DNA of 64,000 nt from an uncultured Oscillospiraceae bacterium (lineage in GTDB: Bacteria > Bacillota > Clostridia > Oscillospirales > Ruminococcaceae), in the NCBI GenBank assembly GCA_910579125.1, contig CAJTTH010000014.1, forward strand, positions 1 to 64,000. The letters run 5' to 3'. Positions 48,333-57,855 of the stretch are shown here, piece after piece. The notes under the pieces are model-generated. The model saw only the letters and a list, made by a program, of their open reading frames with translations, ran no database searches and was not told the DNA's origin. Every line of letters begins with the position of its first letter. Positions within the stretch are counted from its first letter, which is position 1. A program made the translations under genes and the position numbers.

Positions 48333-49462
48333 TATTTCGTCAGCCTCTTGACCTCGGTATAGCACAGCACGAAAGGCGCAACGCCCTTTGCGTCGTTCTC
48401 CACCACAGGCTCTGATATGTAATATTCGTAGCTTCCGTCGCGGCGGCGGTTATCCTCGGGGCCGAGACCCGCCACAAGGCAGATTCCTCCCAGATTGAGG
48501 TCGCCATCGTCGTTTACGCTCAGATATTTTTCGCAAATGCCGTCAAAGGTCTTTTTGCCCATTTCGGCATACTTTTTGTCTATAACGCCGAGCCGCGCGC
48601 CCTTCATCATCGCGTAGGCGATCATACTGCTGCCGCTCGTTTCGAGATAGTTGCCATCGCGTCCGCCTTGGTCGACTACCTGATAATACATACCCGTCTC
48701 GTGGTCGGCGTACTGCGAAATACCCTTGATTGCCTCCGCAAATATCGCGATAAGCTCTTTGCGGTCGTCCTCATTGTCGATATAATCGATATTATCAACC
48801 AGCGAAATGCAGAACCACCCGATAGCCCTCAGCCAGAAATTCTTGGAGCGACCCGTTCCCTTATCCGCCCAGAACGCGGTTTTCGAGCAGTCGCAGCCGT
48901 GATAGTACAGCTTTTTCTCCTCATCAAACATCAGTCTGCGCACGTTCTTGAACTGCGCAACGGTATCGGAATAATCCCCGCCGCCGAACTCCTTTTGAAA
49001 ACGCACATAGAACACCTGCGCCATATACAGCCCGTCGAGCCATATCTGGTTGGGATAGATCTGCTTGTGCCAGAAGTTGCCCGTATTGGTGCGAGGCTGC
49101 TTTTCAAGCTGCTCGCGGAGCAGATAAATCGCCTTCCTGTACTTCTCCTTGCCCGTCGTTTTGTACAGATCGAAAAGCACTCTGCCCTCGTTCACGTCGT
49201 CGAGATTAAATTTCTCCATTGAGTAGCCGCGGATAGAGCCGTCCTCGGAAATATAATAGTCGATAAATTCCTCGGCAAAATCCGCGTAACGCCCCTCGCC
49301 CGTGATATCCGCAGCGCACAGCAGCGCCGTGATCATACAACCGTCAATGTAGTTCCAGTGCGGCGGCTTACCCTGCCGAATACTCTCGATATTCCAGTAC
49401 GGCGCTTCGGGAGCGGATTTGTCAAGCAGCCGTTCAATATAACGGTCAATTTTGTCGTACAT
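48332..49462 (-). CDS. GH105 unsaturated rhamnogalacturonyl hydrolase (376 aa)
   Basis: YteR/YesR-type alpha/alpha-barrel that removes the unsaturated galacturonyl residue made by lyases, giving 5-keto-4-deoxyuronate for KduI. Seen: PPHWNYIDGCMITALL, the active-site block PNQIWLDGLYMAQVFYVRF, GRSKNFWLRAIGWFC and YLETSGSSMIAYAMMKG. No signal peptide, so cytoplasmic. It starts three bases after the GH28 stop. Confidence 0.92.
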   Translation of the reverse strand: MYDKIDRYIERLLDKSAPEAPYWNIESIRQGKPPHWNYIDGCMITALLCAADITGEGRYADFAEEFIDYYISEDGSIRGYSMEKFNLDDVNEGRVLFDLYKTTGKEKYRKAIYLLREQLEKQPRTNTGNFWHKQIYPNQIWLDGLYMAQVFYVRFQKEFGGGDYSDTVAQFKNVRRLMFDEEKKLYYHGCDCSKTAFWADKGTGRSKNFWLRAIGWFCISLVDNIDYIDNEDDRKELIAIFAEAIKGISQYADHETGMYYQVVDQGGRDGNYLETSGSSMIAYAMMKGARLGVIDKKYAEMGKKTFDGICEKYLSVNDDGDLNLGGICLVAGLGPEDNRRRDGSYEYYISEPVVENDAKGVAPFVLCYTEVKRLTK

Positions 49463-49464
49463 CG

Positions 49465-51006
49465 TTACTCCTTTATCAGCTCGTCAACATTATTCGCCAT
49501 AAGCGGCTCGCCGTCGCAGCCGTCGACCTCGACGTTCTTCACGGTGAGCTTCTTCACATAATCGAAATACATACCACCACGGCACATTTCGACATTGTTG
49601 TTCTTCATCGACGGATAACCCGCCTTTGCGTCCGCGTCGTAGGTGAATTTGATATTCTCGACCGTGACCTCCTCGATAGGCATTTCGGGGAGACCGTCGC
49701 AGTAGCACGCAGCCACTTGACAGTTCTCGCAGACCATATCGCGGAACGTGAATTTCCCGAGATACGGCGTTCTGTCGTCCACCGGGAGTTTCTCGCGCGT
49801 TGTGTTGTACTCGGAGAAACGGTCGGGATCGCAGCAGTTGTACCACATATTTATAACGATAGGAGTAAGCACTCCGTCCATCTTGATGTTCTCGAACAGT
49901 ACGCCGTCGATAACCGCGTCCTTTCCGCGTCCGCGCCGCGTTTTAATGCGAAGTCCGCGGTCTGTGCGGTTAAATATGCAGCGGTTTACTGTGAGGTTTT
50001 TCACGCCGCCCGCCATTTCGCTGCCGAGCGTTACCGCCCCGTGACCGAACTGCATAATACAGTTGCGGATCGTGTGATGATCAGCGGGCTGCTGGAACTT
50101 GCGACCGACCTCGATCTTGCCCGATTTTATGGCGATACAATCATCACCCACGCTGAACTTGCAGCCGATAATGTTCACGTAGTCGCATGCCTCGGGGTCG
50201 AGAGCGTCCGTGTTGGGGCTGTTCTTCGGCGCGTTGACCGCAACGTCCAGAAAGTCCAGATGCTGCGAGAAATACGGGTGCAGCTGCCAAGAAGCGGCAT
50301 TCTGCGCCGTGATACCGTGTATCGTGATGTTCTTGCAGCGGTTGAAGAAGATAAGTCTCGGACGACCCGTCGCTCTCTCCTTGACGTTCACCCACCACTC
50401 GCTGTTCTGGGCGTTTCCGTCAACTGTGCCTTTGCCGACGATACGGATATCCTCCGCATGCTCGGCAAACAGCAGCGCTTGATGCATCGGGATAGCGTTG
50501 CCCTCCCAAGTGCCCGTGTGAACCTCCTCGCCCGTTACAATGTCAGTAACGGTTCCCGGGATTACGGGATAGCGTGATACATCCGTAGAACCAAGCAGTA
50601 CCGCGTTCTCCGCGAGATCAAGCGTAATATGGCTCTTCAGATTTATCGGAGCGGTACTGTACGTGCCCTCGGGGAAATACAGCCGTCCGCCCTCTGGCAG
50701 ACAGTTCACCGCAGTCTGAATACTCTCGGTATCGTCGTGCTTGCCGTCTCCGACCGCGCCGAAGTCCTTTACGCTGACTGCACAAGCCTCGCTTATCGTC
50801 GTGAATTTAACGGGGTCGTATCCGCCTATTTCAACGGTGTATTCGGTGTTCGGCTTTAACGGATAGAGCGAGAATACGTTCCTGTCGGAGGTCGTGACCT
50901 CCTCGCCGTTAAGAACTACCTTATATTCCTCCCCGCAGTAATACGGGGAATTATTTTCCAGCTCAAAGCAAGCCGATACCGAACCTACATATAATACGTT
51001 TACCAT
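49465..51006 (-). CDS. GH28 polygalacturonase, no signal peptide (513 aa)
   Basis: Right-handed beta-helix hydrolase of galacturonan. An N-terminal module of about 80 residues resembles a fibronectin-III-like domain (VFSLYPLKPNTEYTVEIGG); the catalytic part starts at VKDFGAVGDGKHDDTESIQ. All four family motifs are present: SPNTDALDP, VGDDCIAIKSG, GHGAVTLGSE and GLRIKTRRGRG. The lack of a secretion signal points to intracellular trimming of imported oligogalacturonides, as an exo-acting enzyme. Start at ATG 51006 with GGGAG upstream. Confidence 0.93.
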   Translation of the reverse strand: MVNVLYVGSVSACFELENNSPYYCGEEYKVVLNGEEVTTSDRNVFSLYPLKPNTEYTVEIGGYDPVKFTTISEACAVSVKDFGAVGDGKHDDTESIQTAVNCLPEGGRLYFPEGTYSTAPINLKSHITLDLAENAVLLGSTDVSRYPVIPGTVTDIVTGEEVHTGTWEGNAIPMHQALLFAEHAEDIRIVGKGTVDGNAQNSEWWVNVKERATGRPRLIFFNRCKNITIHGITAQNAASWQLHPYFSQHLDFLDVAVNAPKNSPNTDALDPEACDYVNIIGCKFSVGDDCIAIKSGKIEVGRKFQQPADHHTIRNCIMQFGHGAVTLGSEMAGGVKNLTVNRCIFNRTDRGLRIKTRRGRGKDAVIDGVLFENIKMDGVLTPIVINMWYNCCDPDRFSEYNTTREKLPVDDRTPYLGKFTFRDMVCENCQVAACYCDGLPEMPIEEVTVENIKFTYDADAKAGYPSMKNNNVEMCRGGMYFDYVKKLTVKNVEVDGCDGEPLMANNVDELIKE

Positions 51007-51027
51007 TATTTCTCCCAATGTCAATAT

Positions 51028-51663
51028 TTATTTATTCCCCGAAACCTTTTTCTCAGCGTCGCGGAATATCTTTATCAATGTGTTCTTTAGCGTGATAAAC
51101 AGCATATCAAAGCCCATGAAGAAGAGTCCGAACAGTATCGGCTCAACGCCGAGCGCCACGTTTTCGGCAGTCGAAACGTCGCCGACCAATATGGTGTTTA
51201 TTACCTCATAAGTCTTCACCACACAGAACAGCAGCACGCCCGCATAAGGGATATTCACGAAAAACGACCACCATTTTCTTGACGTGACCATCATCCATTT
51301 ATCATACGCGCCCTTTTCGGGTTCAAAGTAGTGCAGAGTGTGGTTCACCAACAGATCCATTGAGACGCCGAGCGCTATCGCAATCACGACCATAAGATCG
51401 AGACCGCCAAGGTACATTCCTATTCCCCAGAGGAAAAAATAGCATATCGCGCCGCTGAACCAGAACTTTATAAACACAATCTTGAGCCACGACGGAATGT
51501 GGAATTTGCTCTTTGAGGTGTACTTGCGTATCTCCGCCTCGGAGACCTGCGGCGCGTCCTTTGCGTTCACCAATTTGTCGACCGCGTCTATCTTCAGGTC
51601 GTAATAGTTCTCCGCCGCCGTTGTTACGTTGATTTCCTGCTGTTTCTTTGATTTCTTTGACAT
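51028..51663 (-). CDS. Four-helix membrane protein, importer-associated (211 aa)
   Basis: Basic soluble N-terminus of about 70 residues (SKKSKKQQE), then hydrophobic segments at about 66-90, 97-118, 142-165 and 175-195, and a charged tail. No family with known function is recognised. Between GH28 and the other importer-linked membrane genes on the same strand, so probably part of the same transport operon. Confidence 0.65.
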   Translation of the reverse strand: MSKKSKKQQEINVTTAAENYYDLKIDAVDKLVNAKDAPQVSEAEIRKYTSKSKFHIPSWLKIVFIKFWFSGAICYFFLWGIGMYLGGLDLMVVIAIALGVSMDLLVNHTLHYFEPEKGAYDKWMMVTSRKWWSFFVNIPYAGVLLFCVVKTYEVINTILVGDVSTAENVALGVEPILFGLFFMGFDMLFITLKNTLIKIFRDAEKKVSGNK

Positions 51664-51733
51664 AACCGCTTATCCTTATTGCAATGAAAGCAACAGCAGC
51701 CGCGCGGCTGATGTTGCTTTTTCATCGTTAATT

Positions 51734-52312
51734 TTATTCTTCGCCCGAAATATCAATAGCGTCCATTTCGCCGTTGTCCTCAACGTCGATAGAGGTATTG
51801 ATGTTTTTAAGAGCCTTTGCGTAAAGAGGCAGCGTAACAAGCAGCAGCATAGTGATCGCAAGGCATATAATATGCGCAACGACAATGTTCTGCGCAACCG
51901 CAATATACGCCGTTTCCGCCGTTACGGCAATCCTGTTTTCGGTGCGGGTGACCGCGTCGATAACGCGCGAGTAATAAATGCAATCCGCAAATATCATACC
52001 CACCATCATTACAAACATGACCGCCAGCATAACCATCTTCGGTTTTTCGCGTTTGGGAAATGCTCTTAAAAAGCACACAAACGCAAGAATTGAAAACAGC
52101 ATTGCCACAAACTCGCACTGTCCCATGTTCGCTGAATTTATCTTCGCCGTCGTATTCGCAATCGCCGAAAGGTTGAGCGAATAAATCAGAAACGCCGCCA
52201 AAAGCGCAACAAGCGGGATCCTCTGCGGACTGCGCTTCAGAGAAACGATAAACTTACGGATAAACTCTTTAAATCCCCGCCCTTGAGCGGCGGTAGCCGT
52301 TTTTTGTCCCAT
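51734..52312 (-). CDS. Four-helix membrane protein, importer-associated (192 aa)
   Basis: Hydrophobic segments at about 38-60, 71-90, 97-122 and 140-163, flanked by a basic N-terminus and an acidic tail ending DAIDISGEE. Function unknown. Start ATG 52312 has AAGGAGG eight bases upstream and lies 13 bases after the ATPase stop, indicating co-transcription with the importer. The frame open to 52345 would overlap the ATPase gene. Confidence 0.65.
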   Translation of the reverse strand: MGQKTATAAQGRGFKEFIRKFIVSLKRSPQRIPLVALLAAFLIYSLNLSAIANTTAKINSANMGQCEFVAMLFSILAFVCFLRAFPKREKPKMVMLAVMFVMMVGMIFADCIYYSRVIDAVTRTENRIAVTAETAYIAVAQNIVVAHIICLAITMLLLVTLPLYAKALKNINTSIDVEDNGEMDAIDISGEE

Positions 52313-52325
52313 TTGTCCCGCCTCC

Positions 52326-53390
52326 TTACTTAAATCTGATGGCATCGGTCGTTTCCTTGTCGAAGAAGTGTTTCTTCTTGAAAGAAACGTTTACCGAATC
52401 GCCGACCTTGTAGTTACACCAATCGCGGAACTTACAGGTTACTCTATGCTTGCCGATAACGCCGTTTACAAGGGTAGTCTGACCCAGATTTTCATTCGAG
52501 AAAACGTTGACGCTTATGCTGCCGCCCTCGACAATATCCTCCGGACGAACGCCGAGAACGATCGTTCTGCCCTCGTAACGCTCAAGCGAACCCGCCTCCT
52601 CGGGATTAAGTTCGACCTTGAAGCTGTCGCACATAAGCTCGCCGTTCTTTACCTCAACGTCGAAGAAGTTCATCGGAGGAAGTCCGATAAAGCCCGCTAC
52701 GAAAAGGTTCGCGGGAGTATCGTACAGCTCGAGCGGCGTACCGATCTGCTGAACGTGGCCCATGGACATACACACGATCCTGTCCGCAAGCGTCAGCGCT
52801 TCAGTCTGGTCGTGGGTAACATAGAGCATGGTTGCTCTAAGGCGCTTATGTAACAGCAATATCTCGCGTCTTGTAGCTCCGCGGAGCTTTGCATCGAGGT
52901 TCGACAGCGGCTCATCGAAGAGGAAAACCTTGGGTGTACGAACAATCGCGCGTCCCATGGCAACTCTCTGCCGCTGACCGCCGGAAAGCTGATTCGGCTT
53001 TTTATTGAGCTGATCGGAAAGTCCGAGTATCTCGGCAGCCGACAGAACCTTCTGATGAATCTCGTTCTTGTTTTCCTTGCGCAGCATAAGCGAAAACGCC
53101 ATATTCTCGTAGATCGTCATGTGACCGTACAGAGCGTAGTTCTGGAAAACCATGGCAATGTCGCGGTCCTTCGGCGGCATTTTAGTAACGTCCTTGCCGT
53201 CTATTATAAGATTGCCCGCGGAAATATCCTCAAGACCCGCCACCATACGCAGCGTTGTCGATTTGCCGCAGCCCGAGGGACCTACAAGTACGATAAGCTC
53301 GCCGTTCTTGACATCAAGGTTAAAGTCGAAAACCGCTTGAACCTTATTGTCATAGATTTTATCGAGATGCTGTAATTTCAAATCACTCAT
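52326..53390 (-). CDS. Sugar ABC importer ATPase, UgpC/MsmK type (354 aa)
   Basis: Walker A GPSGCGKST (about 37-45), signature LSGGQRQRVAMGRA, Walker B VFLFDEP and a C-terminal OB/TOBE domain (LGVRPEDIVEGG). It is the ATPase closest to the permeases and binding protein and therefore their likely motor. About half its residues differ from the other UgpC-type ATPase at 39573-40676, so the two are not a recent duplication. Confidence 0.93.
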   Translation of the reverse strand: MSDLKLQHLDKIYDNKVQAVFDFNLDVKNGELIVLVGPSGCGKSTTLRMVAGLEDISAGNLIIDGKDVTKMPPKDRDIAMVFQNYALYGHMTIYENMAFSLMLRKENKNEIHQKVLSAAEILGLSDQLNKKPNQLSGGQRQRVAMGRAIVRTPKVFLFDEPLSNLDAKLRGATRREILLLHKRLRATMLYVTHDQTEALTLADRIVCMSMGHVQQIGTPLELYDTPANLFVAGFIGLPPMNFFDVEVKNGELMCDSFKVELNPEEAGSLERYEGRTIVLGVRPEDIVEGGSISVNVFSNENLGQTTLVNGVIGKHRVTCKFRDWCNYKVGDSVNVSFKKKHFFDKETTDAIRFK

Positions 53391-53402
53391 GACTAGCTCC
53401 CT

Positions 53403-53900
53403 TTATGCTTTTTTCTCTTTTTCCACTTCAGCCAGACGTTCCTGCAGCGTGCGGGTCCTGATAAATGCGACAATTCCCGCAATGATGCAAAGCACCGCCG
53501 AGCCGATAAGGTAAATGCATACGCGCATAAACTGTCCGTCTTCCATAACTACTTGCGCTGTTCCGCTTATGGAAAGCGTCGCGTTCTTTGCCTGAAGCGG
53601 AATGATGAATATGCGGACGATCTGCCCCGCTCCGATGCCCATAAGAACAAAGGAATAACCGAGTTTGTACGCCTTGACACCCTCCGAAGAAAGGAACGCG
53701 GTAAGCATGAAAAGCAGATTGTAAACAACGGATACACCAATCATCAGATTATAATAATATGTTCCGACGTCGGATTTATAGATACTGACAAAGTAGAGGG
53801 CGTTAAGCACAATTGCCAGCAGCGTAAGGTTTGAGGAAAGCTTGTTTTTGGTGAATCTGAGCCTATCCCGTTTAATGAGGGCTTCATTGTTCATCGTCAT
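53403..53900 (-). CDS. Four-helix membrane protein, importer-associated (165 aa)
   Basis: Hydrophobic segments at about 25-42, 48-68, 77-102 and 124-146; charged ends, C-terminal ERLAEVEKEKKA likely helical. No known family. The ATG overlaps the previous gene's stop by four bases and the importer ATPase follows after 12 bases. Confidence 0.65.
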   Translation of the reverse strand: MTMNNEALIKRDRLRFTKNKLSSNLTLLAIVLNALYFVSIYKSDVGTYYYNLMIGVSVVYNLLFMLTAFLSSEGVKAYKLGYSFVLMGIGAGQIVRIFIIPLQAKNATLSISGTAQVVMEDGQFMRVCIYLIGSAVLCIIAGIVAFIRTRTLQERLAEVEKEKKA

Positions 53901-54487
53901 GCTCTCACATCCTTTCTGCTGCCGATAAGACGCTTTTCTTCTTTCATCAGAATTTCTTTCAAAATTAAATTAACAACAAGCAGCACGGTGATCAGAAGCA
54001 AAACTCCGAACACTGCAAAACTTATGTCAAACCACATGGTCGATTCGGTGTACAGTGTGTTCATGCCCTCGGCGTGTTCCTTAAGCTCCTCAAAGTTGAT
54101 CTGCAGGAACTGTGCCTTATATGTCATGATCTGTGAAATTGACCATACGGAGAACCCAATGTTATATACCGCAGACAAAGCCGTCGTAATTATATTTCCG
54201 ATATAGTATTTTCTGCGGGCATGGGTGTTTGTGATAAACAATGTCAGCGTCACCAGAATGAGGACGATCGACATATTTGTGAACGTTTTGTTGAAGTCCT
54301 GCATATCGTAGTATATCCTCGAACCCGTAACAGTTGTTCTGTCAAGGTTTTTCGGATTTCTTATTGTCGAATACAGGGCATCGTAAAGATCGGTCATAAT
54401 ACCCAAAGAGTAAACGAAAACCAATGCGGACGCAATGAGCAGCGCGAAGCATACTATCCGCTGAAATGTCATTTGTTTCTTATACAT
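53897..54487 (-). CDS. Four-helix membrane protein, importer-associated (196 aa)
   Basis: Hydrophobic segments at about 10-32, 75-91, 97-118 and 152-175, with a loop of about 40 residues after the first. No known family. It is the first gene after the binding-protein gene and its hairpin-rich 3' region; GAAGG precedes the ATG. It forms a tightly coupled block with the next membrane protein and the ATPase. Confidence 0.65.
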   Translation of the reverse strand: MYKKQMTFQRIVCFALLIASALVFVYSLGIMTDLYDALYSTIRNPKNLDRTTVTGSRIYYDMQDFNKTFTNMSIVLILVTLTLFITNTHARRKYYIGNIITTALSAVYNIGFSVWSISQIMTYKAQFLQINFEELKEHAEGMNTLYTESTMWFDISFAVFGVLLLITVLLVVNLILKEILMKEEKRLIGSRKDVRA

Positions 54488-54508
54488 ACAGACCTTCCTT
54501 TATGTTGA

Positions 54509-54533
54509 GGGGGAAGGGAACTACCCTTCCCCC
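54509..54533 (-). other. Strong hairpin after the binding-protein gene
   Basis: Perfect 10-bp stem GGGGGAAGGG / CCCTTCCCCC with a 5-base loop and no T-run after it on the minus strand. Together with the next hairpin it probably protects the upstream mRNA rather than ending transcription. Confidence 0.6.
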
Positions 54534-54565
54534 AAGAACATAATGTGGATTAGAGCAATGCCGTT

Positions 54566-54585
54566 TTTACGCGGCACCGCGTAAA
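54566..54585 (-). other. Second hairpin in the same 3' region
   Basis: TTTACGCGG / CCGCGTAAA around CA: a 20-bp palindrome 30 bases after the binding-protein stop codon. No T-run follows. Confidence 0.5.
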
Positions 54586-54615
54586 TTTAACGAATAGGGT
54601 ATTTGCTTGATTGAA

Positions 54616-56856
54616 TTACAGGCTGTTGAAGTAATCAACGAGATCTTGCCATGCCTGCTCCTTGAGCTTGAGGTACTGTTTGCCGTTCCAAGTCTCAGAG
54701 ACCATCTTAACGGTCTCTTCTGCATTGGACATACCGTCCTCGGAGTAGCCCTTTACGATCATATCAACAAGCATATTTGCGTTGCCGTCCTTGGACTGGT
54801 TAAATCTGCCCTTTGTGGACAACTCGGTGTAACCGGCGATCTGGTCGTTCTCAGCCTTTGTGTTCGGAAGAACGGTAGGAACGGAGGTGTACCAGGGATT
54901 CTCTGCGAGTGCAAGCAGCGGATGCTTGATAGTGCCGGCAGCGATAGCGTTGGAGATGTAGCCTGCGCCCTCCTTGCCGACTTCGTGTGTGCACTGATAC
55001 TCAAATGCCTGGCTCTTTGCAAAGCTCAGAGTAGAACCGAGATACTGACGAGCGTAGTTAGTGTAGTTGCCTTTCGCCTTATCCCAAAGCTCCTGATAAG
55101 TTGCGTCAGCGATAACGGGCATTTCCTTGCCGTTAAAGTTGAACGTTTCGTAAGAACCGTCAGCTTTGGTCTTGATGAACGCATCGGGACCATAGGACAT
55201 AAGGATCTGACCTTCCTCGCTGTATGCGAAGTCGATAAGTCTGAGAGCCGCATTGAGCTTATTCTCGTCATCGCCGACACCTGCCTTGGAAATTCCCCAA
55301 CCGTCGGTTTTAACAGAACGCCAAGACTCGGTAAATCTCATGAACTGCTCACCTGTACCGTCGTTCCAACGAGCAACGGGAACCATAGCAGCCATATACT
55401 TTTCGCCATCCTGGAGCTTGGTCTCGTTGTAAAGGGTCTGGGTCTGGTTGTAGTCGTAGTGCATAAAGCCGAGATCATTCTCAAGCATTGTCTCGGATTT
55501 TTCCTCAGAGTTGTCAATAAAGGACTTGGAGATAAGACCTTCCTTAACAAGGGCATTCATATTTTCAATTGCCTTGTAAGTATCAACCTCCTGACGAGCA
55601 TCGTGGAGCACACCATCGTTGCCTACATACAGGTAATCCTGTCTGGACTCGAGACCGCGAACGCCGAACAGAGTACCCGCGAAACGGAACATATCAACAC
55701 GTCTCTGGTTGTTGTTATCTTCACGGGAGAACAGACCCTGTACAGTATCCGTGCCGTTAAGCGTCTGTGCGTTAGCAACTACGCAGCGGAGCAGAGCAAC
55801 AAGTTCGTCTGCGTCCCAAGCAGCGTTCTGACCGCAGAACAGGTCGGAACGTGTAGTGCCGTAGTAGCCCTCGTAGGTATCATCGATGTACTTGCGGAGC
55901 ATATTTACCGCTTCAACACCGGTCATGGAGCCCTTATCGTTCATCAGCTTGATGATGTTGTTGCCCTTGTCGTAGTTCTTCTTGATCGTCTTAACGGTCT
56001 TACCGTCCTTTTCTACAACGTCAACGTCAACGGAACCGGTGGTAGGCATATAAGGCTCGTAAACGGGAGTAGCAGTGTTGCCGCTTGCTTCCGCAGTGAA
56101 CTCGCCGTCGCCGTCAAGCAGCTTCTGAACCCAGTCGGTTCTCATCAAAGGCATACGCTCAATATCGTCAACACCATCGAAATATGGCGAGAAGTAGATC
56201 GAACCGTCAGCAGTGTCACCCGTGATAGAGAGACGAACGATGGGGTTCTCGTCAAGATACTTGCTGAAGTTGGGCATCTTGTCGAGGTACTCTGCAATGT
56301 TTACAAGCTTGCCCGCAACACCGTTCTCGGTCAGCTTGGAAGCGGTACCGCTCACTATATCGACCTTGTCGAGTTGCGGATCCCAGTAGTCGTACTCTTC
56401 GCTTGCGCTCTTGCCCTGATACTGGTTCTCGAACTTCATGCCGAGTTTCTCTTCAACAGCTACCCATGTGGGCTTAAGATCGCCCGAGTTGTAGGTCTTG
56501 CCGTCCGCAAGTGTAACGCCGTCCTTAGCAACTTCGGGATCAAAGAACAGACCGGTCTTGGAGTTGTTATAACCTGTAGCCATTCTCAGAACCGTGCCGG
56601 ACGCAAACGCAAGACTTTCAGCGGGATCTACAGCGGGTTTGTTATCCGTGGAGCTTTCGCCGCCGGAGCTTTCGCCGGTAGAGCTGCTGCCTGTGCTGCT
56701 GTCGCCGCCGGTGGAGCTGCTGCCGCCTGTGCTGCTATTGTTCGAGCCGCTGCCTGAGTTGTCCGAATCGCTCGGAACCTGTGTACAACCGGTCAACAGT
56801 GTTGAAACTGCGACGGAAACTGCAAGCACTGACGCCGCAAGTTTTGATTTCTTCAT
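54616..56856 (-). CDS. Lipoprotein solute-binding protein for oligogalacturonides (746 aa)
   Basis: Extracellular receptor of the importer. Lipoprotein signal with lipobox LLTGC (Cys near 24), then a linker of about 50 residues almost wholly Ser, Gly, Thr and Asn, a type-1 extracellular binding domain and several inserts. At 746 residues it is much larger than the 450-550 usual for LplA/YtcQ. The second half holds WAFSEEGQ-like DFAYSEEGQILMSYGP and ARQYLGSTLSFAKSQ blocks. Pectic oligosaccharides are inferred as ligands from the neighbouring enzymes. AGGAGG precedes ATG. Confidence 0.88.
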   Translation of the reverse strand: MKKSKLAASVLAVSVAVSTLLTGCTQVPSDSDNSGSGSNNSSTGGSSSTGGDSSTGSSSTGESSGGESSTDNKPAVDPAESLAFASGTVLRMATGYNNSKTGLFFDPEVAKDGVTLADGKTYNSGDLKPTWVAVEEKLGMKFENQYQGKSASEEYDYWDPQLDKVDIVSGTASKLTENGVAGKLVNIAEYLDKMPNFSKYLDENPIVRLSITGDTADGSIYFSPYFDGVDDIERMPLMRTDWVQKLLDGDGEFTAEASGNTATPVYEPYMPTTGSVDVDVVEKDGKTVKTIKKNYDKGNNIIKLMNDKGSMTGVEAVNMLRKYIDDTYEGYYGTTRSDLFCGQNAAWDADELVALLRCVVANAQTLNGTDTVQGLFSREDNNNQRRVDMFRFAGTLFGVRGLESRQDYLYVGNDGVLHDARQEVDTYKAIENMNALVKEGLISKSFIDNSEEKSETMLENDLGFMHYDYNQTQTLYNETKLQDGEKYMAAMVPVARWNDGTGEQFMRFTESWRSVKTDGWGISKAGVGDDENKLNAALRLIDFAYSEEGQILMSYGPDAFIKTKADGSYETFNFNGKEMPVIADATYQELWDKAKGNYTNYARQYLGSTLSFAKSQAFEYQCTHEVGKEGAGYISNAIAAGTIKHPLLALAENPWYTSVPTVLPNTKAENDQIAGYTELSTKGRFNQSKDGNANMLVDMIVKGYSEDGMSNAEETVKMVSETWNGKQYLKLKEQAWQDLVDYFNSL

Positions 56857-56953
56857 TTGTTGTTCCTCCTTTAGGATAGTCGCAAGCGGAATGCCGCCTG
56901 CTTGTATATATCAACCGCGGAGTGCAGCTGATTAACAAAGTAATGATATTGAT

Positions 56954-57844
56954 TTATTCCTTTACGCCGCCGACATTTACGCCCTTTGCGAAATATTTCT
57001 GGATAAAGGGATAAATAACAAGAATGGGAATGATAGAACAGATGATGAGCGAATAGATCATCGAGTCCGAGGAGTAGGGGTAATCCCAGCCCGTCATCTG
57101 ATCGGGATCCTGATAAGTCTCGAGCTGAAGACGGATAAATACCATGAGCGGGTGCTCGTTGCCGTTTGTGATCATCTGTCTAGCCCAGAAGTATCCGTTC
57201 CAGCGTGATATCGCGAAAAACAGCGTTACCGTCGCAATTATCGACTTGCTCATCGGCAAGTATACTTTCCAGAGAACCTGCATTTCCGTTGCGCCGTCGA
57301 CAATGGCAGCCTCTTCTATCTCGCTCGGCACGCCCTCAAACGAGTTACGCAGCAGAATGATATTCATCGCCGCCATACCCATTGCAATAACGACCAGCCA
57401 TTTATCGTCCATAATTCCCACGGAATTGAAAACTTTCTTCGTAGCTATGTAGTTCAAATACTGGGGAACAAGACCCGCGCTGAACCACATGGTGAATACC
57501 AGGAAGAAGTTGAAACCTCTGCGGAAGAGCAGCCTCTTTTTAGACAGTGCGTAAGCGCCGAGAACCGAGAGGAAGAGCTCCCAGATAGTTCCGTAGAGCG
57601 TAAGGAACAGTGTGTTCGTATATGCGTTCCAGAACATATTGTTGCCGAACATCGCCGCAAACGCGTCAAACTGAATGTCCTTCGGGAACAAAACAATTTC
57701 GCTGTAATCAACCGCACGTCTGCCGCTTATCGACGCAGATATCGTGTACAAAAAAGGATACAGACATGCCAGCGCAAATATCGTAAGCAGAGTATAGCTT
57801 ATAATTTTGAATATAAGCTCTGAAATTTCAAGTCGTCTTTTCAT
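56954..57844 (-). CDS. Carbohydrate ABC importer permease, LplC/YtcP type (296 aa)
   Basis: Six membrane helices with the conserved cytoplasmic loop EEAAIVDGATEMQVLWKVYLPMSK that docks the ATPase, and the SISGRRAV region near the start typical of the YtcP/LplC group. It pairs with the permease gene 11 bases upstream. The C-terminus ends IQKYFAKGVNVGGVKE, a hallmark of this group. Confidence 0.93.
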   Translation of the reverse strand: MKRRLEISELIFKIISYTLLTIFALACLYPFLYTISASISGRRAVDYSEIVLFPKDIQFDAFAAMFGNNMFWNAYTNTLFLTLYGTIWELFLSVLGAYALSKKRLLFRRGFNFFLVFTMWFSAGLVPQYLNYIATKKVFNSVGIMDDKWLVVIAMGMAAMNIILLRNSFEGVPSEIEEAAIVDGATEMQVLWKVYLPMSKSIIATVTLFFAISRWNGYFWARQMITNGNEHPLMVFIRLQLETYQDPDQMTGWDYPYSSDSMIYSLIICSIIPILVIYPFIQKYFAKGVNVGGVKE

Positions 57845-57855
57845 AGCATACCTCT

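Noticed and set aside
54607..56757. Open frame of 716 codons on the plus strand
   Set aside because: Antisense to the solute-binding protein gene, with no ribosome site. The Val/Leu/Cys-rich product has no domain.
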